Positions 9,717 to 20,361 of a DNA stretch of 27,972 nt are shown piece by piece. The stretch lies in NCBI GenBank assembly GCA_000320545.1, contig ADNK01001479.1, forward strand, positions 1-27,972. Direction: 5' to 3'. This stretch comes from Bigelowiella natans CCMP2755 (taxonomy: Eukaryota > Cercozoa > Chlorarachniophyceae). The translations under genes and the position numbers were made by a program. Under the pieces are notes generated by a model that had not been told where the DNA came from, ran no database searches, and saw nothing but the letters and a program-made list of their open reading frames with translations. Each line of letters begins with the position of its first letter. Within the stretch, counting starts at the first letter, position 1.

Positions 9717-10356
9717 CTAGGCATGCTTGCATAATGATATGCAAAGTAGAGAGAATTACAATTATAAATTTTGCACAAGTTTACTAGCTTTGAATCAATC
9801 ATGTCATTAGCGTAAATTTGCTTATGAGCTATTGCCCTACATGGATTGCTAGATTGCTAATTTGTATGCATACATGCATGCTAGCATGCGATGATGCATT
9901 TGCCTTGCTAGCTTGCAAAATGTTTGTGATTCAAATGATTGCTGTTATGGTAGTGTGACGCAATGTAACGGCCATTGTTAGATCTTGACTGTCTAGCTGT
10001 CGTCATGGCATCACTTCGTAGATCTAGATATGTGAACTTTTCTAGTTTTGTGTGCGCCTAGCTCTAGAGCTAGCTAGCTAGCTAGCTAGATGCCGCCATG
10101 CAAGAATACCCCACACTCTGCTTGTCATTTAGGTCGCTAGATACGGCTAATGCCATGCTAGCATGCTCTAGTGCTAACTAGCTAATGCTAAAATGGCCGG
10201 CTAGCCAACAGAATTTAGCATGTACTAGATGTAACTGAATGACTAATCAACTGCACCGTCCGCGCTATCTAGCCTTGCAATTCGTGCACATCCCATGATA
10301 GCTGCATACTCAAACAATCAATGAACGTAGTGGTTTGCGTGTACTAGTGTAGCTAG
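9717..10356. repeat. CTAG-rich region
   Basis: I count 24 CTAG tetramers in about 640 bases, where roughly 2.5 would be expected by chance. Many are part of longer palindromes such as CATGCTAGCATG (9877-9888) and AGCTAGCT. They are dispersed as well as tandem, so a single slipped microsatellite does not account for them. Confidence 0.8.
10068..10090. repeat. Tandem AGCT/CTAG repeat
   Basis: Five and a half head-to-tail copies of the four-base unit AGCT form the core of the CTAG-rich spacer. The unit is self-complementary, so the whole tract can fold on itself. Confidence 0.85.
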
Positions 10357-10518
10357 GTAGGATGGTTATCGATCTGCATGGTAAAAATATGAATCATGTT
10401 TATCTTTGTCATAAAGTTTTCCAGTGAAACTTTTGCGATACGATCCCTAAATTGTTACTCCCGCCACGCTAACATTGCCTTAATTATGTACACGATGGGT
10501 ATTTCATTACTCTTCATC

Positions 10519-12504
10519 TCAAGTTGTAGCGGAGGGCTCTACTTCAGCAGCAATGCAGGAAAGCGATAAATAAGAGGCCACGAACCCAAAGGCACCTAGT
10601 GTGGAATCAATATGACATGGCGGCATAACTCTATTAAATGATGCCACTTGGCAGAATCACGATAGGATCCCTTTTCTGTCTCGCTCTGCAGTACCTGTGA
10701 GATGCGTGGCCGTTCCATAGTCCATCCGAAAACCGCCGTCTAGTAAAATGACAGAATTGCAAGCAACGTTTGTGTTTCTCAAGCACAGATGCGTTTCTCT
10801 ATCGGGGTGATGCGGTGGTTTAACGCGATAACTCTTATGATATTCGTTGTTACATAGCCCAGACTCCCGATGGCGATCTATCTATATTGCACATAGACCC
10901 AAAATATATTAGTTGATGGCCGTGATATGCGCACGAATGAAAAACCAATGCTCTTAGCTTTCTCAATCGAACTGTGGAACATCTATACCAGTGGTTGATG
11001 GATGCGGCTCGCGGGAGTAGACGCAAGTAACACAACGGGCACTTAAGGCGCCATTGGCGCTATCCTCCCCTATTTCATAGCCATATGTATCACGAAGCCG
11101 GTTCTTGACGGCGTCTAGTAGCTGTTCGGTGGTACAAGGCACGGATTGTCAACTCGTATGAGAGCTTTGGGTATCCATGCTATAGTAACATTACAATCGC
11201 AAATACAGATATTTGCAAACCGTGTGTTGGACGGCGTGAATTGTTATATTTTCTTTTTCAGGGTTAATAATACTTAAGAGATCCGATGGTGATTCAAACG
11301 ATTCGTACACAAAGAAATCCGCACGATGCGCATTGATACCGGATCATTTGTTGCAAGAGAGAGCGGTCCTTTAGCAATCTGGGTAGTGTCGTTCCGCCCT
11401 TTTTAATAGAAGTGGTGGGGGGTGAATAAACTTCCCTTGTCCAAATCAGTTTTACTAGTACATTACTTGTACGTGTGTGTATGTATGTGTGTTATATGTA
11501 CATGCGCAAATATGAGCTTTTGGTGTTTTAAAGTTAGAACCAGTGTAATGGTTTATTTATAGTCAAACCGCTAACAGAGCCTACGCTGATGACGGGAACG
11601 TTCCGAGAGCTCGCATGATATATCAAATCTGCCTTGTACTTTGCGTCGCCTATTGTATCGATGATCACAGAATACCTGGCAGTGTTCGCAAATACGCTGG
11701 TATTAGTATGCGAAAGCAAATAGTTACGAAAACTTGGAGAATCACTTATAATTTAAAGGTGATGGTCACCTATCGACTAGCATCGTGCTTACCTGGATTT
11801 CTCTGCAGGAGCTGCGAGGCCGTTGAGTGTTCCTAGGATTCTTTCAGCAGTAGAATTCATGAAATACTCACTTACGATTTCGATCTCGATGTTTGGATTG
11901 ATTTGCCGCATACGCTCCGCCATCACGTCAATCTTCTGCCTGCAACGGTGCACACGGCCATCATGTGTTAGAATTTCATACAATAGACCCCCATTAATTG
12001 ACTACGAACTGAGTTGTCGCTGCGACCTTCCGATTAGTGGCTGGAGGGCGTGTAGCTGACGATTCATATTCGTGATGCACACATCATCCATGTCCACCAA
12101 TGTCAGCTTTCCAACCTAAACATTGATATCCATGCAGAAGCTGTGAGTGATGAACAAAATGCCTACTTCGCAGTCCATCGTTGCAAAATTTCTCTCCATT
12201 AGTGCGCGGTTTGATTCTTTAAATGTGGAAATTCTAGAAATGTGACGTACCCCTGATCTGGCTAGGGCCTCAACTGCCCAGCTTCCCACACCGCCAATTC
12301 CAATCACACAAACATGTGCGGCTTTGAAGTGCCTCAGCGCCTCTGACCCAAATAGCTGCTCCGTCCCAGCAAATCTAAGCATTATATCCAAATTTGTTAT
12401 ACAACGAAAATTTCATGATTCAGCCTGCTGTTGGAATGATGACGGGGGTAACGCAACGAAATCGAAGTGATGATCTCTGATTGTTCGGCGAACGTTGTTG
12501 AGGG

Positions 12505-12545
<41 letters not shown>

Positions 12546-13008
12546 ACATGCATACATAGAACTCATCAACAAAATCAGAAAAATAATAAATGCAGAGAAG
12601 GATATCTAAAATTTGGAACGCTCGAAGGTCTAAGGTGCTCGACGACCGATATTCCTCCCATTCAGGATCCATCACCAAATCGTCCAATTCAAGATCCGTG
12701 TGTTCCATACCATCTTCCAACCCTGCGCTTCTCATCTCTCTCTCAGCAGCTGAGAAACTCATAGAAGGTTTTTTCTCTACTGCACAACGTGGAAACCTCC
12801 TCCGGCACAAGAGGGATTTTAATCGTGTGCTGCGGAAGACTGGGGCGCATCTGTTCGTGGCGCTCCTTTGTAACACTGCCCACATCCAGGGGTTTGCAGA
12901 ACGGCTTGCAAAAATATGCGTGGAAATCAAAGCCACTAAAAAAAGAAAGAGGAGGGAGTGGAATGATAGGGTGCAATGGTGGTGGTGGTGATGGTGGTGC
13001 CTCCTCAT
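10519..13008 (-). CDS. tcdA: TcdA/CsdL-like E1 enzyme (tRNA ct6A37 dehydratase family)
   Basis: Nine exons close in phase: 13008-12647, 12374-12251, 12115-12027, 11939-11793, 11675-11569, 11398-11340, 11121-10989, 10739-10695, 10595-10519, giving 380 residues. Family hallmarks are RFAGTEQLFG, the ATP-binding loop VIGIGGVGSWAVEALARSG, VDMDDV followed by NMNRQLHAL, then IGRQKIDVMAERMRQINP, VIIDTI, DPLLDAVKNRLRD, CVTCVYSREP and a C-terminal AFGFVAS. TcdA enzymes use ATP to cyclise t6A at position 37 of tRNAs that read ANN codons. The first exon adds about 120 residues not found in bacterial TcdA: eight histidines, a hydrophobic leader (LLFLFLVALISTHIFA) and a basic stretch, which suggests organelle or secretory targeting. 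The ATG at 13008 is chosen because it puts the leader at the N terminus; an upstream in-frame ATG also exists. An alternative role as another ThiF-fold enzyme is less likely given the motif match. Confidence 0.92.
12372..12646 (-). other. First intron of the TcdA-like gene with (TA)n
   Basis: Donor GTCGTC after 12647 and acceptor TTAG before 12374. Splicing restores an arginine codon just before FAGTEQLFG. A (TA)n run at 12508-12541 lies inside. The frame stays open through much of the intron, so exon 1 could be misread as longer. Confidence 0.7.
12979..13000 (-). repeat. Histidine-coding trinucleotide tract
   Basis: A GGT/GAT repeat on the plus strand reads as eight consecutive histidine codons (CAC/CAT) on the minus strand, two codons after the proposed start of the TcdA-like protein and just before its hydrophobic leader. 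Confidence 0.75.
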
Positions 13009-13495
13009 CACGACGAGGTTGATTCTGCATCGGCAGGCAGCAAGCTGCAGATTCTTTTGAAAACAGCTTTTTCTCATGGAATCCTTAAAAAAAAACAAAA
13101 TATAGGCGAAATTTATCCTGCGTCTAGGACAAACTCGTTGACGTAGGAATGAATTACCTCACAAACATCAGTGCAGGCGGATACCCATCTTACTCGGTCT
13201 AAAAACGCCTTTTTTTTCGGTCTGCGACTACATTATTGTGTTGTCGTACACAGGAAGAAAGTTGAGAAATTATCCCGTAACTACCGGATTATATCGGACA
13301 AAGTATTTCCGTGATATTTCAGAGAGATCTCCGTACAAATCTTCTCCTCTGACGGCGCCGGCCCGATGTCCACAGCGTTGAGGCGGGGGTTTGTTGGCTA
13401 GAACGTGTCTCTAGCCCCCCACGCATGTCACCCATCACCAACCATTAGCGACGAAGATAAATCAGCCCGTTTGAGCCCGTGCGATTGAGTAGAAG
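13009..13495. promoter_or_regulatory. Divergent intergenic region (shared promoter)
   Basis: The TcdA-like gene reads left from 13008 and the methyltransferase fusion reads right from 13496, so both promoters and 5' untranslated regions must lie in these 487 bases. An A run (13087-13095) and a T run (13210-13217) are present. No TATA box or named motif stands out. Confidence 0.6.
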
Positions 13496-16400
13496 ATGCC
13501 ACCATCCTCTCACCTAGATCTTCAGACTTTCTTCCAAGAGGGCTATCGCCCTGCCCTCGACCAGATCCTGCGAATAAGTTTTACCAGGGGTGCGACAGGG
13601 TGCGACTCGGAGGCATATGCAGGTGAAATTAGCGGGCTTCGCGAAGCTTCGCGACACGGCATCGAAGTTACTGTATCGGACTCTCCCAGCAGCAACAGCG
13701 GCGGCAATAGCATGCCCATCTACTATCTCCTGCTTGCAATGCGAATAACGCTCAGTTTGCATCTTCCCCAGGCTTGGCTTATGGTATTTGCCACCCAACT
13801 ATGCTCCCTCCTCAGGAAAGTAAATAAAAGAGGGTCTGTCTGGGCTACTATCTCCCAGAATCTTCTCAAGCACGTGCATCGAGCTGGCGAGCGCGTGTGC
13901 GGGGATCGAAACCACCCGCAGGGCGGAAAGCCTTTGTTCAGCGAAAGTCGCATTGATGCCATGTGCGAGCTTGATGAAGCTTACCTGATGATGTACTTCT
14001 ACTTGATATCTCACGGCGGCCGCCGACTTGTCCCAGGAGTCTTGGCACCGCCAAGTCATTTTGAGTTGCTCGCGTCACTGCACTGCCCTGCGAAAGGCGG
14101 AGGCTCCAAGAGAGACACGCAAAAAACCCTCGAATCCAACGTGAACACCATTATCGGAGGAAGGATAAGAGGCTTCTTAGCTGAAGCAGCCCGGCTAAAG
14201 GAGAAAAGCCGTATCGTGAAAGATTCGGCCCGGGCAAACAACCCGTTGCTCAGAGTATGGGCTGCGAGGATGGAAGAGACCTCGCACGTATTTTCAAGCA
14301 CGACGAACTTCCTACGAAAGGTTCCTGAGAAGGTTTGCGCAGACTGGGTCGGTCAAGGAAGTCCGCCCAAGTGTTGGAGAATACTGGAAAAATGGAGGTG
14401 AGACAACCTCGAGCAGCTACGGATTCTACCACGCATTCTTTTTTTGGCTATGATTTATCTTTTGTTGGCAACTTCGATTTCGTTAAAACACTGCCGCTCT
14501 GTGTGTTTAGGGACGTTCGTGACTGGATAGCGCGAATCTACGCGTTCGCAGTTCCCACAAGAGAAGCAATAGCCGCCATCCTTGATCTGGCAGCGCACGA
14601 AGGGGCTCTCCCCAAACAGAATTCAGACGGAGGCAAGATTGTGGAGATAGGGGCGGGAACAGGGTACTGGTCATGGCTACTTCGCGAGGCGGCCGTGCAA
14701 AACAGAACAAAGGCCAATGGAAAACGACGTCCGAGGCCGGAGGTGGTTGCATTGGATGTTAAGCCCACGTCCGCTTTGCCAAAGGCGAAGGCGAAGAGAA
14801 AGAAGGGCAAGTTTAAGAAGAGGGCTGCGGGGCAGTACAACGAGTATCACGGCAATGTTCCTGCATTTACACACGTAGATGCTGGCGACGCTGGCTCTCT
14901 GAGGAGGTTGCACGCGCCCTCGCGGTCGCCACAGGTGTTGTTCCTGTGCTACCCACCTCCTGACTCGGATATGGCGGAAGAGGTGACGACATGGATTTTA
15001 TTGAGATAATAGACAATGCTCTCTCCTAACCCCCCCCCCCCCCCCCCCCTTCCTTTTACACACATATACAAGTGCTTGATAAAGCTGCTGAGCGAGTGAT
15101 TTTGCATTTGTTGCTCTTCCGACAGGCTCTTCAAAACTTCCAGGGCTCAGACATCGTGTATGTAGGCGAGTTCCAGGGCACGACCGGCACCCTACGATTC
15201 GAGCATGCCTTGCTGAGAAGCTTCATCCTCAAAAGGACCTTGCCGCTTCCCAACTTCGGCAACACAGCATATCAGATGACGTGCTGGCATCGGAAAGGAA
15301 AGGCGAGCATAGATGGCGACCACAAAGAAGGCGGCTTAGCACACTCTGGCATCACCTGTTCAAACTGCGCCGCTCCGCTCGGGGCTAAGAGTGCGCCCAT
15401 GCGCCGATGCGCTTTCACGCGGATGGTTTGCGCCTGCAGCTTGGCGTGCGGCGACAGCAACCGTTTACGCGCCGAGTGGATTTCGCACCTGCGAGCCAGA
15501 GGTCTGCTCTCTGTGGCCGCAAAGATCAGAGCTGGGAAGATAAACCTTTACCGGCAATTCTCGAGCGAGCTCAAATGGCGATGGCGCGGAGTTGAAACCG
15601 GCGCAAGCCGTGCGACACCCGACGGCAGCTCATCTGCCGACCCACCGACAACTGCCTCGGCAAAGGCCCTAAATACTCCGAAAAATCTCACTCGCCCGCT
15701 GCATGAAACGACAGCAGAACTGCCTATCGGCGTTGGCAAGGAAGCGGCGGCACAACCTGGAAAAAGCTCCTGCAATCGTCTCTCAACGATCTGGAACCCA
15801 GAGGTGAAATGCGCGTCGTCGATGAGCGAAAGGTTCCTTACGTCCCATATACATTGCCGCCCGAGCGGAGCGTTGGAAGAGTGCACGCGGGTAAGCTGCG
15901 TATGGAACTTACGAAAGAGGCTGAAGAAGCTCTGCACGACTATCGGCGGGTCAGCGCCCCCCATCATGGCGTTCGATAGGTGGATTTCGCGCGGAATGCT
16001 AAGGAATAGCCTTAACATCCGGAAACAGCTGCAGAGGCTTAGCAAGAAAACGGAGAACGCCGCGAAGAGGAATGGGGAATCGTCGAGCCCTTCCAAGATC
16101 GATGGGATTCGTGAGTATCTCATCCCCTCAGAGAGATTTGAGGATCTTGGCCTGGTTGGAGACCTCACCCGAGCAGGAATTCCCAGCGAAAAGGCCGTTC
16201 GCATCGTCCGCTGCTTGTCCAAGGAAGCTGTTGCTGCCTGCAAAGCAATTCGAAAGTGCGCGAAGAAGCAGGACGCCAGGGGTGATGCGGGAGGGGTGAC
16301 CATCCGGAGGCATAAGCACACTGTAGACGTGGTCTCGAGGCATCGGCCAAAGCTCCTCCTCAAGCTGGGAATTCCTCACTACAACAAACTAGCTTCTCTC

Positions 16401-17497
16401 TTCAAGAGGTTCGGGGGCTCCGCCATCAAAGCTGCAGGTTCTAGTGAAAACTCTGCGAACACATCTTCATCGACGCCCCGCTCGCCGACTCAAAAAGCAC
16501 GTTTCGAGGAGTCGCTATTCAGGCTGCTCGCCCGCTATCACGCGCTCTCGGGGCATGGCTTCCAGGCCGCGTTAAACGAGACCGCATTTGAAGTGCTACG
16601 AAAGCATCTGTCAGTCAACTTTGAGTGCTTTGCGAGCCCTCTGAACGCATACTTCCCTCGGTTCTGCAGCGCATTTCCTGACACAGATGTCCCATTCGGT
16701 AGTGATGAGAAGTAGTTGTTCTTGTAGGAATGGTAGGAGGGAGTAGTAGGATTCGTAGCAACCATGTGGTTTTTCATGTTACCGTCATACGATTTCAAAG
16801 CACTTGTGCAAGCGTCTAATCATCCACGCATCACTCGGTCCACGCCATCACCGAATATTCTTCTCCTATGTACGTCTCAGGTAGCTTAGGCAGCTTCTTC
16901 ACCCTTCCGGAGGACGGGTCAGTGGAGGGATCTTTCGAGGCGAACCCGCCATTCATCAGCGAAGTTATGACTGCCATGGCCGACAAAATGCATCGAATGC
17001 TCGCAAAAGCAGAGAGCAGCAGCCGTAGATTGTCCTTTGTAGTAATTGTCCCCGGATGGACGGATGAGCCCTCTTGGAAAAAGATGTCTTCCTCCAGCTT
17101 CCTGAGCAAGAAGCTTCTCGTCGCGAGGGACGATCATGGGTTCTGCGATGGGGCGCAGCACCAGCGCCGAGATCGATACCGGGAAAGCCCCTACGACACC
17201 GCCATCTTCGTCTTGCAAACTACCTCGGCGAGGGAGGCGTGGAGCTTCACAGATGACGCCGAAAGAGACTTGCGCGCTGCTATGGCAGAGGCACATCCAA
17301 CACCCGGTGCCAAGCTGAGGAGGAAGCTAGAGGGCAGGGGCCTTGCCGATGCGGATGGGGGAGGGGGGGTGTACAAGGGGAAAAAGAGAAACAGGGACCC
17401 GAAAGCAGGGGTGGAAGCGAGGAGGAGGGTTGAGAAAAGAAAAGGAAAGAACAAAAGGAGTAAGAGGCAAAAACTCAGGAAGAAGATTGAAAAATAA
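13496..17497 (+). CDS. PCIF1: Fusion of Rossmann methyltransferase, MYND-like cluster and PCIF1/CAPAM cap methyltransferase
   Basis: Four exons, 13496-14397, 14511-14982, 15126-16698 and 16881-17497, join in phase into 1188 codons (1187 residues plus TAA). Residues 1-300 are unrecognised. Residues about 305-530 form a SAM-dependent Rossmann methyltransferase: motif EIGAGTG at 346-352, an acidic VVALDV strand, CYPPP at 447-451, then VYVGEF. Cysteines 536, 539, 553, 560, 562 and 566 with W576/H579 resemble a MYND zinc finger. From about 680 on the protein matches the PCIF1 helical plus catalytic module: WNPEVKC, LFRLLARYHALSGHGFQAAL (922-941), ECFASPLNAYF (958-968) and the catalytic NPPF at 1004-1007. 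The last 50 or so residues are lysine/arginine-rich. PCIF1 places N6-methyl on the cap-proximal 2'-O-methyladenosine of mRNA. No WW domain (the RNA polymerase II tail-binding part of animal PCIF1) is visible. A nuclear mRNA-modifying role is inferred. The substrate of the first methyltransferase is unknown. Confidence 0.93.
15030..15049 (+). repeat. Poly-C run in intron 2 of the fusion gene
   Basis: Twenty consecutive C residues lie in the 143-base intron 14983-15125, 76 bases before the acceptor. It is the longest of many C/G runs in the right half of the window. Confidence 0.95.
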
Positions 17498-18077
17498 AAG
17501 TAATTGAAACGTATCTCCTGGCTAGCTGGGCAGGCACATGCGAACAACACTAAAACATTTAAATGCATTCGCCACATACGCACATCTGCTGTCATGCTAC
17601 TACATGTATAGTTGAGTAAGTATCAGATAGCTAGATAGGTATGTGATGAATGATCGAAATTTTCTCAAACTAGCAAGGTGGTCCCAGGCTGCATCCATTC
17701 AAAGCGGCGGCTAATGCGCCATGCGGGACAGTATACTTCCATGTGCATGTGATTTTTGAAGTGCTGCGCAAGAGACCATAGAGACTGTCATGTTTGTGTC
17801 AACGTGCGTACGTGCTGCGCATAGAATCAGTCCGCCTGTGGGAACATGCCGGCTAGATGACCTAATGCGCTTGTGGAACTTGCTATTTTGTGTTGTCTAT
17901 GATTTGTAACCTAGCCAGTGCAGCTAGACCAAGCAAAACGCAGCGCCCTTGCCTCAATCATCGTACTATTTCGTACAGATGCGAGCGAAAGAACCCAAAA
18001 TTCATCTCTGTGCCTCTTCCGCCTGCAACCTGCATACGATCGATGCATCAGCGAGTGAATGGATGAGAAAACGCAGC
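17498..18077. other. Second convergent intergenic spacer
   Basis: It lies between the stop of the methyltransferase fusion (+) and the stop of the exonuclease gene (-). It has six CTAG sites (17522, 17631, 17670, 17853, 17911, 17924), a milder version of the 9.7-10.4 kb pattern. No coding frame is supported; an open plus-strand frame starting at 17949 overlaps terminal exons of the minus-strand gene. Confidence 0.65.
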
Positions 18078-20087
18078 TCATTGGAGAACTCTCTCAACGG
18101 AAAAGAAAGAAAAATAGTGAGAAAGAGCAAAGCGTCCTCCGCTTTCGGATTCTATGTTCTCGTCCTCTTCAGGAGAAATTGTGTACACATTTGGGGTGAC
18201 ACGATCCTATTGTCGCAAGCCAGGTGCGTTTCCATGTGCATGTTGCGTCACATAACTACCCGCTGGGGTTTTCCCTGGGGATGGATGTTGTTCTCCTCGA
18301 GGCGTCTTTTGATCAGCAGCATGTACGCGTCCCTATCAGCTTTTTGTCGAAACTTTAGCTTATAAGCGTTCTTTCCTGGATGCGATGTTTCAAGTATGGA
18401 GGAGGGGAAGGGGGGGGGGAGGAAAGAGAATAGAAATACATCAGAAGCGAAAAGCCCAGCTGCACGTTAGGCCCGATATCACAGTAGCCTATGTAATTGT
18501 TATCTTAATTCTCCCTCCCTTCTTTCTTCTTATTACTGACTCACCATCGTCCTCTTCTAAAACAACTTCTCTGTCGTTGGTCCTCGGCCGCAGAAACTGC
18601 CACAGCACGTCGCCTCGGGACAGCCCCGTGCTCGAGAGCTGAAGGCGTGTGTGTGTGAGGGGGGGGGATTTTCTCAGAGGGCTTGGAGGAGAGCGAGATA
18701 AGTACATCCTACGCGTTTGTCTGTTTTCTGTCCTACTCAACTAAGGCTGAACTACCTTAAAGTAGTGCCAGGTTATGCAATAAAAGTTGAGGTCTATCTT
18801 CACGATCTGCGAGTGAATATGGAAAGCAAACGAAGAAACAACAGTTATCAGCCCATGGCGAACAACTTGATGCGATAACGGCAGAAAACAAGCAATAAAA
18901 CACACGCGCGCTCGCGCGCGCAAGCACACAAAAGGGGGAGAAGCAGCAGACGAAAAGCGCTCTCTGCCTTCTGCTCTCGAACACAAAGACACACAGAAAA
19001 TAGCATTTCAATTTATTTGAAGCTAGGGTAAGGGGGGGAGGGGGGGGAAGCAGACGGCTGAGGAGAGAATATATAACGCTCTCCCCTCACCTAGTCGATT
19101 CCGCCCTCTTCGACTACATACCTTTCCTTTCGCAGCTTCGTTCCAGTAGTGATACAGCTCCATCGTGACCTTCGCATCGTCGCCAGCGTTGTGCGCGGCG
19201 AAGTTCCTCCGGAAAACCGTGCGGTACGCCTCTATCAGCTGGCGGGGAAGAGAATAAACAGGAATGCAAAAGCGCGTTTGCGCCAAGCAACTTATGCACT
19301 CGCGACCATGGAAGTGGATATCTTTCTCATGATGCAAGTCTAGGAATCGAGAGTAGACGCAGTGTTTGCAATGATCATAAATCACACATCGTCCCCCCCC
19401 CCCCAACACCCCCGGGGGCCTTTTCTAAGTTTTTAAACCTTGGGTTTTGGTCCCTTTTCCGGGGTCATGAACTAGGTGGTGAGATGAAAGAAGGAGGGAG
19501 GGAGGGCCCAACCTGTGCAAACACGATGCGAGGATTGTGTGAGTTGTAGGAGCTTGCTTGAGCGGATGCAAAAGCCCCCCACCCTTCCCCGCCCGCATCA
19601 CCACCATTATCATTATTATTTTCATCATCATCATCCTCATCATCAACAACGGCAACTCAATCAGAATCCTTTTCAAGTAGGACCTTATCCATTCCAAGCG
19701 CCTTTAAATCATTGTCGATTTGCCAGCCTACCATGATAGCCCCCTCCTATGGTACGATATAAGACAAAGCAAAGAGAGGGAGGGGGGAGGAACTCGTTTC
19801 ACACTCTCTTCGCTGTTCTCCATCTCGGATGTGTTCGTGTAAGATGCATCTTATTCCTCCTTGCGCGTATTAACACGGGGGATGATAACCTGCACAAGGC
19901 GCTGAATCAGCTCTCGGGCGCTGAATATTGACAGTCCCTGAGGAGACGTGGGAAGACACAACGGCGTGCAAAGGGAACGATGATTTTATCAGATCAGATC
20001 TCACATCTCAAAGGGCCACCGCAGGGGAGGGCCCCATCGTCCCAGGGAATCAAAGAAGGCAACCACAACGACAACGATAACGACGAT

Positions 20088-20118
<31 letters not shown>

Positions 20119-20324
20119 ACTACTGCGAAGATAGCGATGTGAATCAGATTCCTCTTGTTGCAGGAATGCGGAGTTTTCAACGCACAAACACGTACGCACA
20201 CAAGCACACACGCGCGCATGCTCGATGTACCTTGTCATAATCCGCACTGAGTCCTCCTGCAGTCTTCACGAATGTATCGTTGACAACCACCTGAAAAGCG
20301 GAGGGGAGAGGCAACATCATCGCA

Positions 20325-20361
<37 letters not shown>

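Larger units (their letters stand above)
9580..10518. other. Convergent intergenic spacer
   Basis: It separates the stop of the kinase gene (+) from the stop of the TcdA-like gene (-). I find no credible coding frame. Its central 640 bases are dominated by CTAG and TGCATGC-type palindromes (listed separately). 3' untranslated ends of both genes should lie here. Confidence 0.7.

Noticed and set aside
10519-13008. Bacterial contamination as the source of the TcdA-like gene
   Set aside because: Eight phase-consistent introns and a eukaryote-style leader show that it is a nuclear gene.
15548-16363. 271-codon minus-strand open frame
   Set aside because: It lies entirely opposite exon 3 of the PCIF1 fusion, where the plus frame carries clear family motifs; it is an antisense shadow of GC-rich coding sequence.
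17949-18365. 138-codon plus-strand open frame
   Set aside because: It overlaps the last two exons of the minus-strand exonuclease gene, whose phases and stop fit together; the plus translation has no recognisable feature.
20089-20118. Coding polyglutamine or polyalanine tract
   Set aside because: The CTG/CAG run is between exons whose phases close without it, so it is intronic.
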